DNA of 64,000 nucleotides from Mercenaria mercenaria. Its lineage: Eukaryota > Mollusca > Bivalvia > Venerida > Veneridae. Within the stretch, counting starts at the first letter, position 1. Each line of letters opens with the position of its first letter. The DNA is taken from positions 76,104,001 through 76,168,000 of the forward strand of contig NC_069371.1 of assembly GCF_021730395.1 (NCBI RefSeq). Reading direction: 5' to 3'. The translations under genes were made by a program, and so were the position numbers. The notes under the pieces are model-generated. The model had not been told where the DNA came from, searched no databases, and saw only the letters and a list, made by a program, of their open reading frames with translations. Shown piece by piece: positions 11,821 to 23,218 of the stretch.

Positions 11821-11915
11821 ATATCATAGACAATGGGAATACCGTACTAGGTCATACGATATCATTCTGTTTCTATAGTCAATTAGTCAATGTCTTCCTA
11901 CAAAATAGCACATAA

Positions 11916-11987
11916 GGGGATGTGGCTCAGTGGTAGAGCGTTCGCTTTGCATGTGAAAGGCCCCGGGTTCGATCCCCGGCATCTCCA
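11916..11987 (+). tRNA. tRNA-Ala(TGC)
   Basis: 72 nt that fold completely. The acceptor stem is GGGGATG with CATCTCC plus discriminator A. The D arm contains TGGCTCAGTGG, the anticodon stem TTCGC/GTGAA encloses loop TTTGCAT (anticodon TGC), and the T arm has GGTTCGATCCC. A TTTT run follows at once. Unlike the identical sequence at 17681, no SINE body follows, so this is the better candidate for a functional gene. CCA is not encoded, as expected. Confidence 0.85.
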
Positions 11988-12352
11988 GTTTTATTTACTC
12001 TGTTTTTGCTTTCGAATTATCCAGAAGTTGGGCGGACCCTAATATTGACTTAACGTTGAGCTTTGACTTATCTAATAATGAAATGATAGTAATAATTTAG
12101 GGAAACGTGGCTGGTGAGAAGTTCGATATGAATACGTTTATAATTTAAAATGTGTGAACATATTACATAAGAAGAAAATATAAATTAGCATTTTATACAC
12201 TGAACGATGATTACAGAAATGATAAATGTGTTCATCCATATCAGTTTTAAACTATGTATTGTAGCAACTCTATTCAACTGTCGAGTTTTCGTAAATCATT
12301 AGTACAACTGAAATAAAAACAAAATTTAGAAGTTCCCTTGATGCAGATAGGG

Positions 12353-12426
12353 ATTTGGCTAAACAGTCCTTGATGGAAGAGTGTTCGCTTTGCATGTTAA
12401 TGGTCCTGGGTATGATCACCTGACCC
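12353..12426 (+). pseudogene. tRNA-Ala-like remnant
   Basis: Keeps TTCGCTTTGCATG from the anticodon arm and parts of the D and T arms (GGTATGATCACC), but has lost stem pairing. It is another remnant of the tRNA-Ala SINE family clustered at 10-12.4 kb. Confidence 0.5.
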
Positions 12427-12435
12427 GTATACCCA

Positions 12436-12702
12436 TTCAAAGGCACTGGCTTCCAGATCGTTCGACAACATCAAAAAGTATTTTTTCTTAGATATCTGGA
12501 AATTAATGCTATATTTAAATGCTCTGAAACTTAATTACTGGCAGACTATATTCTACGGAAACACATGATAAGTAGTAATTTTTACTACTTTTTAGAATAG
12601 TTTAGAAACAAAAACTCATATTCTAATGTTCATAATATGACCAGATTTCAATTTGAAAGAAAGATCTTTTTTTTGCCAAAATCTGGAGGTCAGCGCCTTT
12701 AA
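12436..12702. mobile_element. TTAA-flanked MITE, family C, copy 1
   Basis: Inverted ends read AAGGCACTGGCTTCCAGA and, inverted, AAGGCGCTGACCTCCAGA. The right side keeps TTAA; the left is TTCAA. The copy at 39500-39936 shares the body, including CTCATATTCTAATGTTCATA, and keeps both TTAA sites. Confidence 0.7.
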
Positions 12703-13824
12703 CAGAAAATGCTGCTGACTGAAGAACTGATTATCCCATAACATTTTTATGACATTTGTTTGATATATGTACACAAACAGGCAACATTTCTGAATTTTAC
12801 TTTAACTAGTTGCCGGCAGTAAATTCGTCGCCTTACACATTTTGTACAACACTGTTGCAACTGCAGTCTGTTACCTAAAATTTACATCGAGCAGTTGCAG
12901 GTTCATACTAATTTAAAAACCTAAAACTACATTTTACAATTTATTAACAACTTCATAATAATAACAATATTCTTTTATTGTTGACATCGATAAATCATAT
13001 ACGAAGCACTGATATACAATTCTAATATGAAAAATGTGTGCACATTTCCGTTAAAACACGGAACTCTGGCGTCACGTTGACGTATTATTTGGCGCCTTAC
13101 AGGCACAGAGAAAGAGTGCTGATATATTCGATCTACTATTTTATATAAAAGACGTTTCAGAATCGAGATTTTCCACTGGACATATTACTTCCCGTATTTT
13201 AACACTGTTAAAACACAGTTATGCGTTGACGTCACGTCGACCTAATATATTTCGCGCTATACATGCGCTTTAAATAGTTCTTCCCTATTTCATGTACTTG
13301 TCTACATAAAAACATATCAGAATCAAAATAATATTTAGCAGAACCATGTTTTAACATGTTTCAACAGTACGAATCGGTTATATGCCGCACGTATAATTCT
13401 TTCGGACTACGCCCTCGTGAAATTATTCCGCCAGCGTATTGTTTCGATATATGTTGAAACATTGTTCTGTTATATATCATTTGTTAATTGAAATAACTTT
13501 CTTTGCTGATGCAGGTTTCTAACTGAATCTAATGAATATGCAAGAGCTTTGTACTGTAAAAACTGTACAGTTCGTGCTACCAAAATTTCGTGAAATTTGA
13601 AAACTGTCTTATAATGCGAGAATTGTTCTTCGTGTAAGCCATAAAGGTTTCCCATTAGAAATGATTTAACTGAAAGTTTTCACGAGGACGAATTTTCACG
13701 AAAATAATCGAAAAAGCGAAATCAGCGAAAATTAACCGCTCGCAAACATTTCTGATTTTTATTCCCTTAATAAAAGTAGATCACATTTAAATGCAAGTTT
13801 TCTCGAGGACTAAAATCAGCAAAA
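12703..13824. other. gene-free stretch with dispersed repeat sequence
   Basis: 13020-13450 resembles sequence at 10260-10450 and 57290-57545. Shared motifs include AGCAGAACCATGTTTTAA, GAATCGGTTATA.GCCG and GTGAAATTATTCCG, plus paired CGTCACGT motifs. These look like members of one degenerate MITE family. No coding exon is supported. Confidence 0.5.
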
Positions 13825-14361
13825 TACAGTCATATTTGCTTAAGAGACCACATCTATTAAGATATATCTTGCATTAAGAGACCACTGTTTCGGTTCCTTT
13901 TAGTTTTGTTAAAGATTTTAACATGACTCGATTTCGTTGCTAGTTAACAAAGAAGAAGGATAAGCTCTGTATATTCTGCGATAAACAACGGTTGACTCGT
14001 GAACCGTTAACAGAGCATTATGACGTCAATTATGACGTCAAATCGCTGCATGATTTCCGGTTCGATACTGCAAGGATTGTTTGATGTAATGTTTCAACGA
14101 ACAATTAAGAATGAAAACATCAAGGTCTTCATGTGGTTCATCGTCTAATTTGCCACGCTTCATTGTTCAGATGCTTAGATATCTAACAACACGGGCTAAC
14201 ACCCTCGTGGTTCCATTCCTGCAGCATCTGAACTCTGAACCGTGATAAATCAGGCAACAAACTTCTCGAAGGCTTTGATTATTTATTAAACAAAAATGTT
14301 GTATTAAGACATCACATGTTCCCATTCCCTTAGGTGGTCTCTTAAAACAAGTTGTACTGTA
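13825..14361. mobile_element. Tc1/mariner-type MITE (TA duplication)
   Basis: TA on both sides (13825-13826 and 14360-14361) encloses inverted ends CAGTCATATTTGCTTAAGAG and CAGTACAACTTGTTTTAAGAG, with the shared continuation AGACCAC. TA duplications with CAGT-type ends fit mariner-like elements. The body contains paired TGACGTCAA motifs and a segment also seen at 16250-16610. Confidence 0.75.
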
Positions 14362-14487
14362 ATCACGAAAGCGAAATCAGAGAAAATGTGTCCCTCGTAA
14401 ACATTTCTGACTTAAAAGTTTTGCATTACTTTCCAGTGCTAGTGAAATCACTTTGTGAACTATTGACATAACACTATTTAATTAGAG

Positions 14488-17400
14488 TCAAATTTCTGGG
14501 CGTCTCTTTTTCTTCTTTCGCAGCGGAGGTAATTGTCGTTGTTGTAAGCTGACGGCGTCGGTTAGATGGTCGTCGTCGTCGTCGGTGACTTTAATTTCTG
14601 GTTTCTTCGTACTCATCCATTGATGGGGATAGTTAACTAAAATAAAATATTTAAAAGAAGCCATAATGATAATGTCATAGTTCAGGTATATCACATTAAA
14701 TATGTATATACGAAATTAGTTATTTTAAATATTTTTTTCAATTCAGGGCATCATCGTAGAAACAAAAACGAATACTTTGTCAACATAACACCAAAAACAA
14801 TGTAAACAGTTATTTTAAAGTGGAATTATACGCATTTTTCAAGTAAAAATCCAGCTGAAATAGATGTCTGTGTAAAAAGGGTGGAGGAACTTTTAACCAA
14901 ATATACCAAACTCTTCCTGCTACCAGTATGAAATAATAACTTTCCAAATATGACTTTTCTTATTTTGATTGGGGCAGTCTTTTTAAGAAAAGTCAAACTG
15001 CACGTAGGAGTTGCTTCCCTTCAACTTCAGAAATCTCAACCTCAATCTGACTGAAGTACATCTCCTATTACGCTACGCATAGGATCTGAGAACGACCTAT
15101 TCATAGCCTCGTTCTGACGACCCTTTCGCTAGCCAATCAGAGCCTAACTTACAACATCTTGCAAATCTACCTGTAGCCTTGACTTTTGATATTTACAATT
15201 CTTTTGTCGTAAGGTATCAGATAGCCGGCTCGCTCAGTCGGTAGGCCACTTGCTTTGTAAGCGAGGGGTCCCGGGTTCGAGCCCTAGAATGACTGCACAT
15301 TTTTCTTACTCTTTGACATTCGAACAAGTCGTCTGATTGGATAAAATAAAAATAGCAATACTGGAAATCCAAAATATACAGAAGACGATTGTGAATGGGT
15401 CGTTCTCAGATCTTCGTTTAGAAGATCAAGTACTTTAGTCAGATTGTCTCAACCTATAGGTAAGGGAGATAATTGCGCAGAATTATCAATAAAAGAAATT
15501 GTTCTTTGTTTCGTATAAAATTCAGCTACTTCAGAACAATTTTGTTACAGTTTCTAGATTTTCACTCCGTCGTAGACCTATTTTCAACAAGATATCCATA
15601 CATTTGCTTCAAGAAAACGAAAAGAAAATGGGATGTTGAATAGTATGCAGTGAAATGCAAGTCAACTGAAGTCAGGTACTCTCATATTGCCGAATTTCAG
15701 AAAGTGGTCCGCAGAATAAACACCCTACTTTCGTTTTCAAGTAAACAACTCGAAAACATGCGAATATTAGCATGAAAAGTGTACTATTTTATGTAAAATT
15801 CATTCTACGAGTGAAATAATGCCCATTTGGCCCCCGACTTACGCGCAAATGCGCGAAAATGGAAAAATTAGGATCTATTGTTTAGGGACTTCTTTCGGGC
15901 ACATTTTTGACCAAATTACTGCAATATAACCTGAAGGAAAGAACTATTATTTTATTAGTCCAATTTCTTTATTTCTAAAGAATTAAACTCAAATACTCAT
16001 GCGCATTGTCGTTAATTCAGCACATTTAAATGCAGAGCAACCGAAAATTGCTTTATAAAACAATTACCAAAAACACACTATGTGCAGTAAGATGCGTATA
16101 ATGTCACTTTAAGATGAAATATAGTGAATTTAAAGCTTCCTGTCTTTTATCATGCGTGATTTATTCACAACTGCAAAGTAAAAGGTTCTAAATGACACCG
16201 AACACATGCCGTCAATTGTCCATTTAAATATGGTTCGATTTGATTGCCAGTCAAACGTCAATTACGACGTCAAATTGTCGCATGACGTCCCATTCCTTAC
16301 TACTCAGATAAATGAAGTCCAAGGTTGCCCTTCATAAAGAATCCTAAATAGGAGTAAAAAAAAGTCCTAAGATTCTTTATGAAACGCACCCGGCATGTTT
16401 TTTCTTATCAAAGTGTTTCAATAAACATGTAGGAATGAAGTCAGTCAATGCCTTCTTGCGGATTTTCGTCTTATTTACCACGGTTCAGAGTTAAGATGAT
16501 TGGATATCTAACCATTCGAGCTAACGCCCTCGTAGTTATGTTCCTGCGCATCTGAACTTTGAACCGCAATAAATCAGGCGACAAAATACTCGAAGGCCTT
16601 GATTATTCTTTATAAGTAAAATGAAGTTACATATCTGTTTTTAAAATAAAAAAGTATATAATATTCATAAATATTGAAACACCTGAAGTATTGACAGTAT
16701 CAGAGAATATATCTATTCCGCTTGCTTGCTGATTTGCAAAGCCTGACCAATATTTTTCCACATCAGCGCGCGTGCGCAGAACACCTTTCCGTTGTAAATC
16801 GTCAGCCAATCGAGTGGCTTTACAATATTTGGACACTGGCAAAGTTTTTAGATATTTTTTGTCGTGGATATAAACATGTTTTGGGCCTCTGTGGAGTCTT
16901 AACTTCTTCTTCTCCTACAAAACAAGTACTAGTAGCAATGATATGTGTGTCTATATACATTGAACAATAAACTATTTTAAGAATCGGTCAAAAGCTAGGT
17001 AGAAATAATGTGGTGTATTTATTTTCACTCATTTTATACATAAACTGGGTTTTACTGCGGTATATATACCACCCATATAATATTGTAAATAAAAGTGGTT
17101 ATATCAAAAACAAAAAAAAAATAGTTGATTTAAAAGAGTTTATGACCAAAAACAGAATGAAACAGAGTATTTGAACGTTTGAATCTCATTACCTTTAAAA
17201 CAGTGTTATAAATGAGTTTACTATTTTTAATGTCGGCAGAGGGGAACAAGAACAACAACTCTGTTATCGAAAATGTTTTTTACCATTTCCTCTTGTTCCC
17301 GAAGTCTTTCTTGAAGAATTTCATTGTATTTTCGTCGTTCCTCTCTTTGTTTCTCAACTTTTTCTTTCATACTGTTCACATACTTATCAAACTTTTCAAG

Positions 17401-19855
17401 CTGCTCTTTCGCCACTGTGTTCACACGAACTGAGCGTGACTGTACAAATAAAGATTAATTATTTTCCTATTAAAGAAAGAAGAGTGTAAACTATGGGCAG
17501 CAGTTACCGCCAAAATTAGTACAATCCATCCATTAAGAAGTCAGTCAGTACAGTGTATTTCAAAGCCGTTAAGTCTAAAACTGTTTCATGTTTTTATCAT
17601 CGTGATTTCGACTTTCATCATCGAGGATTTGTGTTTTCATCATTGACTAATCGATGTGTTCCCTTAAAGACTGTACAGAAGGGGATGTGGCTCAGTGGTA
17701 GAGCGTTCGCTTTGCATGTGAAAGGCCCCGGGTTCGATCCCCGGCATCTCCATTTCTTTTTCGAAGAGAGGGGTGGGAAATAGAAATGGTCGGTTTTACA
17801 TGATCTATTGTTTTGTCGGTCTCACAAGCTATAACAACTTGATAAGTGTAGATAACTTGTGCAATTCGGTAAACATGAGACAACTTCTATATATTTCTAA
17901 CGGATTTTCATGAAAGTTAATATACATATAGCGTGTAATATGACAGATAGCTATGCAAAGTTTCAAAAGCATGAAAAATCGGCACACGACATTACGGCAA
18001 CTTGAATTTTAAGACTAAGTTTTAGACGACTACGGACCAGAACAGGAATGAAAATTATCAAAATGTACTTGTACGTGTGGCGGCTGTAGAAAAGTCTCCC
18101 CCTACTTGGATTCAGTGTTGTTATATTTTCTGGTTCTTTGGAATCATGGAGTTCATTCGATAAATGTGTAATACCTGTAGTTCCGTTTAAGCCAGTGCTA
18201 TGGGGCGTGAGCGGTGTTGCACATTTTATTACCTCTCATGAACAGACTAAATCAAACCGAGTCTTTTTTTATTCTTTTTAAGTTGCATTCTATGCTTTCA
18301 AGGAACTATTTTTACAGATTTTATTTTCTACCTCTTGTCGCGCACGTTTTTCATGTTGATCCTCCAAGTCCGGTCGAAGAACGACTTCCTTTTTCCTTCT
18401 TTCTCTCTTTGGTTCTTTCTTTTTCTTTTTAATTTCTTCTACATTGCTCTAAATCAAACATACAATAATGTATCTGATATTTTCTTATCGCCTATAATTA
18501 GTTGTACGTATCCTAAATGTTCCAGAAGATGTTCTATATGAAACATATTACAAAATTTAAGGTAATGAACCTGAAATGACAATCGCCAAATTCCGTGTGA
18601 TTAACTATCCTACGTATACGATTTCGGCAACTTTCGGCAGAAACAGAAAATTATTTTTCATAGCAACCGGAAATTGCCGAAATCGCATACGGAAAAATAC
18701 ATGAACGAACGGAAATTGCCGAATTTCATTACGGGTCCACTACCTTAATGCTGACATTACTTTGAATGAGAATAAAGATATTGTTTAGAGCTAGACCGTT
18801 AATAACCAAAACATTTTTAGACTTACAGATTCTAAAAGTAAAATATGCCATAATGCTTGTGAAGAAATCGGACGGATATCTTCACAAAATACTAATGAAA
18901 TTTGATAAACCTGAGCTTATAATAGATGCTGTACATGCTTAGTTTGAATTTAGCAATTGCCTTTAAAATGTTTAGAAAACGAATTTCAACAGGGTATTAT
19001 CAGTTGAATAATGAAATAAATAAAATGTTCTTCACCAACCTCTTCCCGAATCGGAGTGTGGTACAGGCTAAGTAAGTTCGGAAAACTTGAACACGATTTC
19101 AATTTGATGCTGTGTCTACTCAAACGAGACAAAGGTTGGGCGTGTGACCGGTATTCCGAACTGTAACCAGTCTGTATTGTAAGTGTGGTCGAAAGTTCGT
19201 CCCCATCCGTGTCGTACTGACTGCTGTCTTTATGATGAGACTGAAGTGAAAAACAGCAATCTTTAAGGGTTTGGCGTAAAGCTATATATTGCTGCTACTT
19301 CATATAATATTCACAAAAATGAGAGAAAATACAACAGTTTTGCCCTAAACCCCTGCTCAGTAATGCTGCGATACGCTGTGTAATGATCTTTAGTCCCTTT
19401 TTCTGAAAGAACATAAGGGGAAAAGAATGTAACTCAGTGAAATGATGACCTATAAACGTTTTCTGAAAACATGTATTTCATTGTAATCTGTAGAAGTTCG
19501 TGGTTTCGGTCATAACAGACATTTTACGGGGATGTGAACTCTTAAAGAGGAACTACTTCGGATTAGCTGCACCCCACCCACATCACACACGCCCGCGTCC
19601 CTCAGAAATATTAACGAGTTCACAGTATTGTGCTTTGTTTGTTTCAACGAGTTCCTTATGTATTTTGAAAAAGAGTGCATGATTTTTAAATCAACACAAC
19701 TATAATATAGAGATATGTAAATGCTGTCCGTTTTTTGTGCTTAAAGCCGTGTACTTTTGTTTAAAGTAAGTAAATCTGTATCAGAAACAAAGTTTTTTTT
19801 TTCAGCTGCAATAAAGTCTTACCTCTGTATAGTTAGAAGCCGCTACTGTCGCCAT
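14488..19855 (-). CDS. six-exon gene for a small basic coiled-coil protein
   Basis: Assembled from splice sites on the - strand: 19855-19823, 19240-19040, 18448-18332, 17439-17284, 16914-16683 and 14636-14488. Intron phases are 0,0,0,0,1; the frame is open throughout, giving 295 residues with ATG in a good context (AATATGGCG) and a final TGA. Exon 1 encodes MATVAASNYTE and ends in a perfect GTAAGA donor; exon 2's donor is weak (GTTGGT). The product starts Ser/Thr-rich, becomes Lys/Arg/Glu-rich (EIKKKKKEPKRERRKKEV), and has a likely coiled coil in exon 4 (KYVNSMKEKVEKQREERRKY). A conserved-looking segment in exon 5 follows (LPVSKYCKATRLADDLQRKG). The tail has a DDDDD run and KKKKRR. I do not recognise the family. 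Exon calls are by eye. Confidence 0.72.
15043..15446 (+). mobile_element. tRNA-Thr-like-bearing MITE (Mutator-like), copy 2
   Basis: 404 bp in the opposite orientation to copy 1, flanked by the 9-bp duplication TCTCAACCT (15034-15042, 15447-15455) that it created inside MITE family A. The tRNA-like part is at 15224-15293. By eye I find one difference from copy 1, in box A (CGGCTCGCTC here, CGGCTAGCTC there), so both insertions look recent. Confidence 0.85.
15483..15926. mobile_element. unidentified insertion within MITE family A
   Basis: Aligning the flanks with the copies at 1412 and 45574 shows extra sequence of about 440 bp between GCGCAGAA and CCTGAAGGAAAG. I see no clear terminal repeats or coding sequence, so only its presence and rough limits are supported. 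Confidence 0.5.
17681..17855 (+). mobile_element. SINE headed by an intact tRNA-Ala(TGC)
   Basis: 17681-17752 is base-for-base the same as the tRNA at 11916-11987 as far as I can read, with all stems paired and anticodon TGC. It is followed by the SINE body shared with 11625-11820, so it is a SINE with a pristine head or a fresh capture. A T-rich run (TTTCTTTTTC) follows the head and could terminate pol III early. It lies in an intron of the six-exon - strand gene, in antisense orientation. Confidence 0.75.
18557..18748. mobile_element. TTAA-flanked MITE, family D
   Basis: TTAA on both sides, with inverted ends AGGTAATGAACCTG and AGGTAGTGGACCCG. Inside, AATTGCCGAA-type motifs are repeated in both orientations. 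It sits in the second intron of the six-exon - strand gene. No second copy is seen in this window. Confidence 0.65.
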
Positions 19856-20939
19856 ATTTCTTCTCCTTTAATAGTTTTTCACTAACCCGAAGAGTAATAC
19901 AGAACAAACACTTCCAGTCCCTTTAAAGCTGTAAGTTATAGATATATAGAGAAGTAGTAACAAAGTATGTTAAAATCAAAAATATTTATTGCATATAACG
20001 GATACAAGAGTGGATATATCTGATTTAAAACCTGTATTAATGACGCACTTCAGTAGTGTTCTTGTTTGTGACCAAAATCAGTAGTGTTCTTGTTTGTGAC
20101 CAAAAACATGTATATACAATGTAATTAGCATTTTCTTAAGCTAAATCTCACAGCAATAAAGGTTAGACGTCCGCCGTTGTGTGATCAACAATCTAAATAG
20201 CTAAACATTTTAAATCAAAGAAGATGAGATTTCCAGACGCGCAAGCGTGCGACTACCAAACGCGCACGTGTACGACTATGAGACGCGATCAAATTTACAT
20301 GTACGTATACGCGTACATGTTGTTTCAAAATTTCTATACACAATAAGTTCCAGTACCAGTGTGAAATCGCAAAATCTCTTATGTCATCGTTGAAATATCC
20401 ATATATTATACATCCGTCGTTGAATGTTTTTCATAAAACATTTACCAGTTCACAACCTTGCCGAGGTTTCTTTTTTCAGCGCTTAATTGACTGCAAGATT
20501 TTATCCGCTTTCGAGACAGTCATTGAAGTAATCTGACAAGCAGCGTAAACATTGTGGAATGGCAATAGACATTATTCATAGAGAAAGTTAGCTCCGATCG
20601 ATTAAGCATATTTAGTGTCCAATTCATTGTCAACTGAACATTAATACATGTGTATTAAGAGAGAAAAAAATAACATGGGCATGGGTTTTTTATACTGAGT
20701 CTTGAGACCGGACTGTAAAAACGCTAATATCTGATCATATTTTGACAGATTTATCAGTAACTGATTTACATGTATTGATAAAAAAAATAAAAATTACATC
20801 AAAATTTCGTCGTAAAATAAGGCGGTATATGTTAACAGCTATTGATCTCTTTAAAGATATTCGTTCATTTTAGTTGTAATTTGAGCTTAGATCGGAATCT
20901 TTTCAAAATCTGCTAATTCATTTTGGTCACACCGTCACA
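19856..20939. other. region upstream of the six-exon gene
   Basis: Would contain the promoter and 5' leader of the - strand gene. It also holds a 28-bp direct duplication (AATCAGTAGTGTTCTTG...) at about 20048-20103 and a GCGCGCACGTG-rich patch near 20230-20320. No TATA box or coding exon is convincing. Confidence 0.45.
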
Positions 20940-21018
20940 CTTACAGGTCATATGGCAATTTTCCAGGTTTTGATGGTGGAGGAAGACCTCAGGTGCCAAT
21001 CCGGGCATTATTTTAGGC
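20940..21018 (-). mobile_element. RUDI-like SINE fragment
   Basis: Matches the 3' half of the RUDI-like copies (AGGTCATATGGCAATTTTCC, GGTGGAGGAAGACC) but lacks the tRNA head and most of the body. Confidence 0.6.
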
Positions 21019-21037
21019 ACGAGTGCTTTATTTTAGA

Positions 21038-21093
21038 AAGTATCATTTGTAATAATTCATTTACAGTAAATGAATTATTACAAATGATACTTT
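21038..21093. repeat. perfect short palindrome
   Basis: AAAGTATCATTTGTAATAAT and the bases after it are mirrored almost at once, with a spacer of about three bases and arms of about 26 bases. It would form a stable hairpin. It lies next to a SINE fragment and has no recognisable coding role. Confidence 0.8.
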
Positions 21094-21299
21094 GAAAAAA
21101 AAAGATGTCTGTGTTCAATGCAAAATTAAAGATTCTACTGGAATCTTAGAAGAAAATCAATAACAAAACTAGCATCTTATATGAGAATTCACTAACATCG
21201 AATACAGATTTTTATTCGTTCTTTCTCCGTATATCAAATATAAAAAAAAACATAGTTAATTGGAGATATTCAGGCTGAGTATGAAAGAAGTTGATTTTT

Positions 21300-21566
21300 T
21301 AGGGGAGTGGGCGGTCAACGTCGCACCGACACAATTATAGGTCATATGGCGACTTTCAATTTATTCATGGTAGAGGTAGACCCCAGGAGCCCTTCCGTGT
21401 ATTTTTTCACCAAGGGCCTTGGGTAGAACCACCGACCTTCCGTAAGCCAGCTGGATGGCTTCCTTACATTAAGAATTCAACGCCCCGAGGGAGGCTCGAA
21501 CCCACATGGGCGAGGGCCAAGTGAATTAAAGTCAGCAACCTTAACCACTCGGCCACGGAGGCCCCA
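21300..21566 (-). mobile_element. RUDI-like V-SINE, fullest copy
   Basis: On the - strand the head reads GGCCTCCGTGGCCGAGTGGT, then GGTTCGAGCC, a Leu/Ser-type tRNA head with box A and box B. The body contains CAGCTGGCTTACGGAAGG, and the 3' domain CGCCATATGACC ends near GTCGGTGCGACGTT. It is used here as the reference copy for 40-296, 20940-21018 and the stub at about 39103-39145. Confidence 0.8.
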
Positions 21567-23051
21567 AGAATGAAATGAAAACACAGTTTAACTAGATACT
21601 GAATCAGTAACATAACAACTTACTATAAAACATTTTAAACGTATTTCGTCATATTGTTAACAGTTAAAGAAAAAGAACAACTTAACAGTTAAAGAAAAAG
21701 AACAACTTACACAATGTCCTAAATCCTTATTAGGAATATTCTTGGTAAACACATTTTTAAACAACTTTTGTTTATGATTATTGTTATTTGATTTTATTTT
21801 TAATTCCATGAAAGTACTTTCGGAACACGCGTACGGATCTACATGGTCGTTTTTCTAATAAAAATAAATGAAAATCTAACATAAGTAGTTTATAGTGGTT
21901 GACTGAAGATTAATCTTTGTGTTTAATGAAAAAGAAACGGATTAAAACAATATTAGATATTTTCTGCTCTGGAGAGTTCATAAGCATTGTTATAACATAT
22001 AGAACAATACGGGATAAAATTACAAAATTGCTATATCATTTTAAACTTACAATGGTTGGATTACGGTTAATTTGTCGCAGTTGTAATCTTAACTGTAAGG
22101 AAATACCAATAATGTTTACGGCAATTGAATTTTTATTATGTTCAATAATGAAAATTAAGACGAAGTCATTGAGCAGAAAAATGGTTTAAATGATTTGTAA
22201 AATGGAATTTTGATAGTTTAGCATGAAATCTGCCTTTAATAGGTTTGGAAGTAAGTAAATCATTCAAAGTTACCAGAAATATATTTTCTGTGAAATAATT
22301 TAAAATTCGTGGGGGACTTCTTTTTGTGGATTTCGAGTTTGAGTGAATCCCCGAAAATTAATCCCAACAAAAAAAGAAAAAGATAATTCCCATTCATAAT
22401 ATATTCAAAGTTTGAAATCCATGAATTCCTATCACCACGAAACAGCGGTTTTGGCAAATGATGACGTAATGATGACGTAATTTCGTGCTCCTGAATTTTA
22501 ATGATTTTACAGTATTTTGTTTCATCTTACTGACTCATGCTTTACCAATGCATATCAGAAGACGCTCTTCTTCACCTTTTTATGTTTCTATCTATTAAAA
22601 GGTCAGGGGATGTTTTTTCGAAATTTGCAAATATATATTTTCTATTACAAATTGGCTGTTCTCTTATACATTAATTTGCACAAAATCACTTAATGTTGAA
22701 ATGTTTTACAGTTTACCAATCATTAATGCTTTTCTTAATTACAAAATAAAAAAAAACTCTGTTATGATATTTTGAAATATCCCTATACATTATTCTATAT
22801 GTGCTTTTCTTCAATTAAGATCTTGATTGTGAGTAAAAAATGTTATTAATGATAAATGGATTTTTTGGGGCAGGGGATGCTAAAATTGAAAATCCTACAA
22901 ATCTGCGTTGATACCACGGCGAAAAAAAACAACAACATAAAACTAAACAATTGAGAAATGCAAGCGAAGAGCCCAACTAGCGAGATCTGTCCCCGTATTC
23001 ATAGTATCTGCAAATGATTGACATTAAACGTAGTATATTTTTATAGCATGT
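21567..23051. other. gene-free AT-rich stretch
   Basis: Contains a 26-bp tandem duplication at about 21660-21711 (AACAGTTAAAGAAAAAGAAC) and otherwise plain AT-rich DNA. Open frames here lack splice signals and coding character. Confidence 0.5.
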
Positions 23052-23218
23052 TATTACATGAGTACCTATAAATAGTAACAAATTTGTGCTGAAATTTCTC
23101 CCATTATCGCATTGCGTCATGCATTATCACATTTTATTACATGAGTACCTATAAATAGTAACAAATTTGTGCTGAAAAATATCCCATTATCGCATTGCGT
23201 CATGCATTATCACATTAT
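23052..23218 (+). repeat. two tandem 85-bp units preceding the satellite array
   Basis: Two copies of a segment running from TTACATGAGTACCTATAAAT to GTCATGCATTATCACATT. A further copy at 24730-26221 is split by a 1.4-kb transposon, which shows that this segment is a recurring spacer between array blocks. Confidence 0.8.

Larger units (their letters stand above)
14815..16112 (+). mobile_element. TTAA-flanked MITE family A, copy 2, doubly interrupted
   Basis: Has the same ends as the copy at 1412, with TTAA on both sides. It is enlarged by two insertions: the 404-bp tRNA-bearing MITE at 15043-15446 and an unrelated ~440-bp segment at about 15483-15926. It lies in the last intron of the six-exon gene. 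Part of its small open frame is deleted relative to the other copies. Confidence 0.8.
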
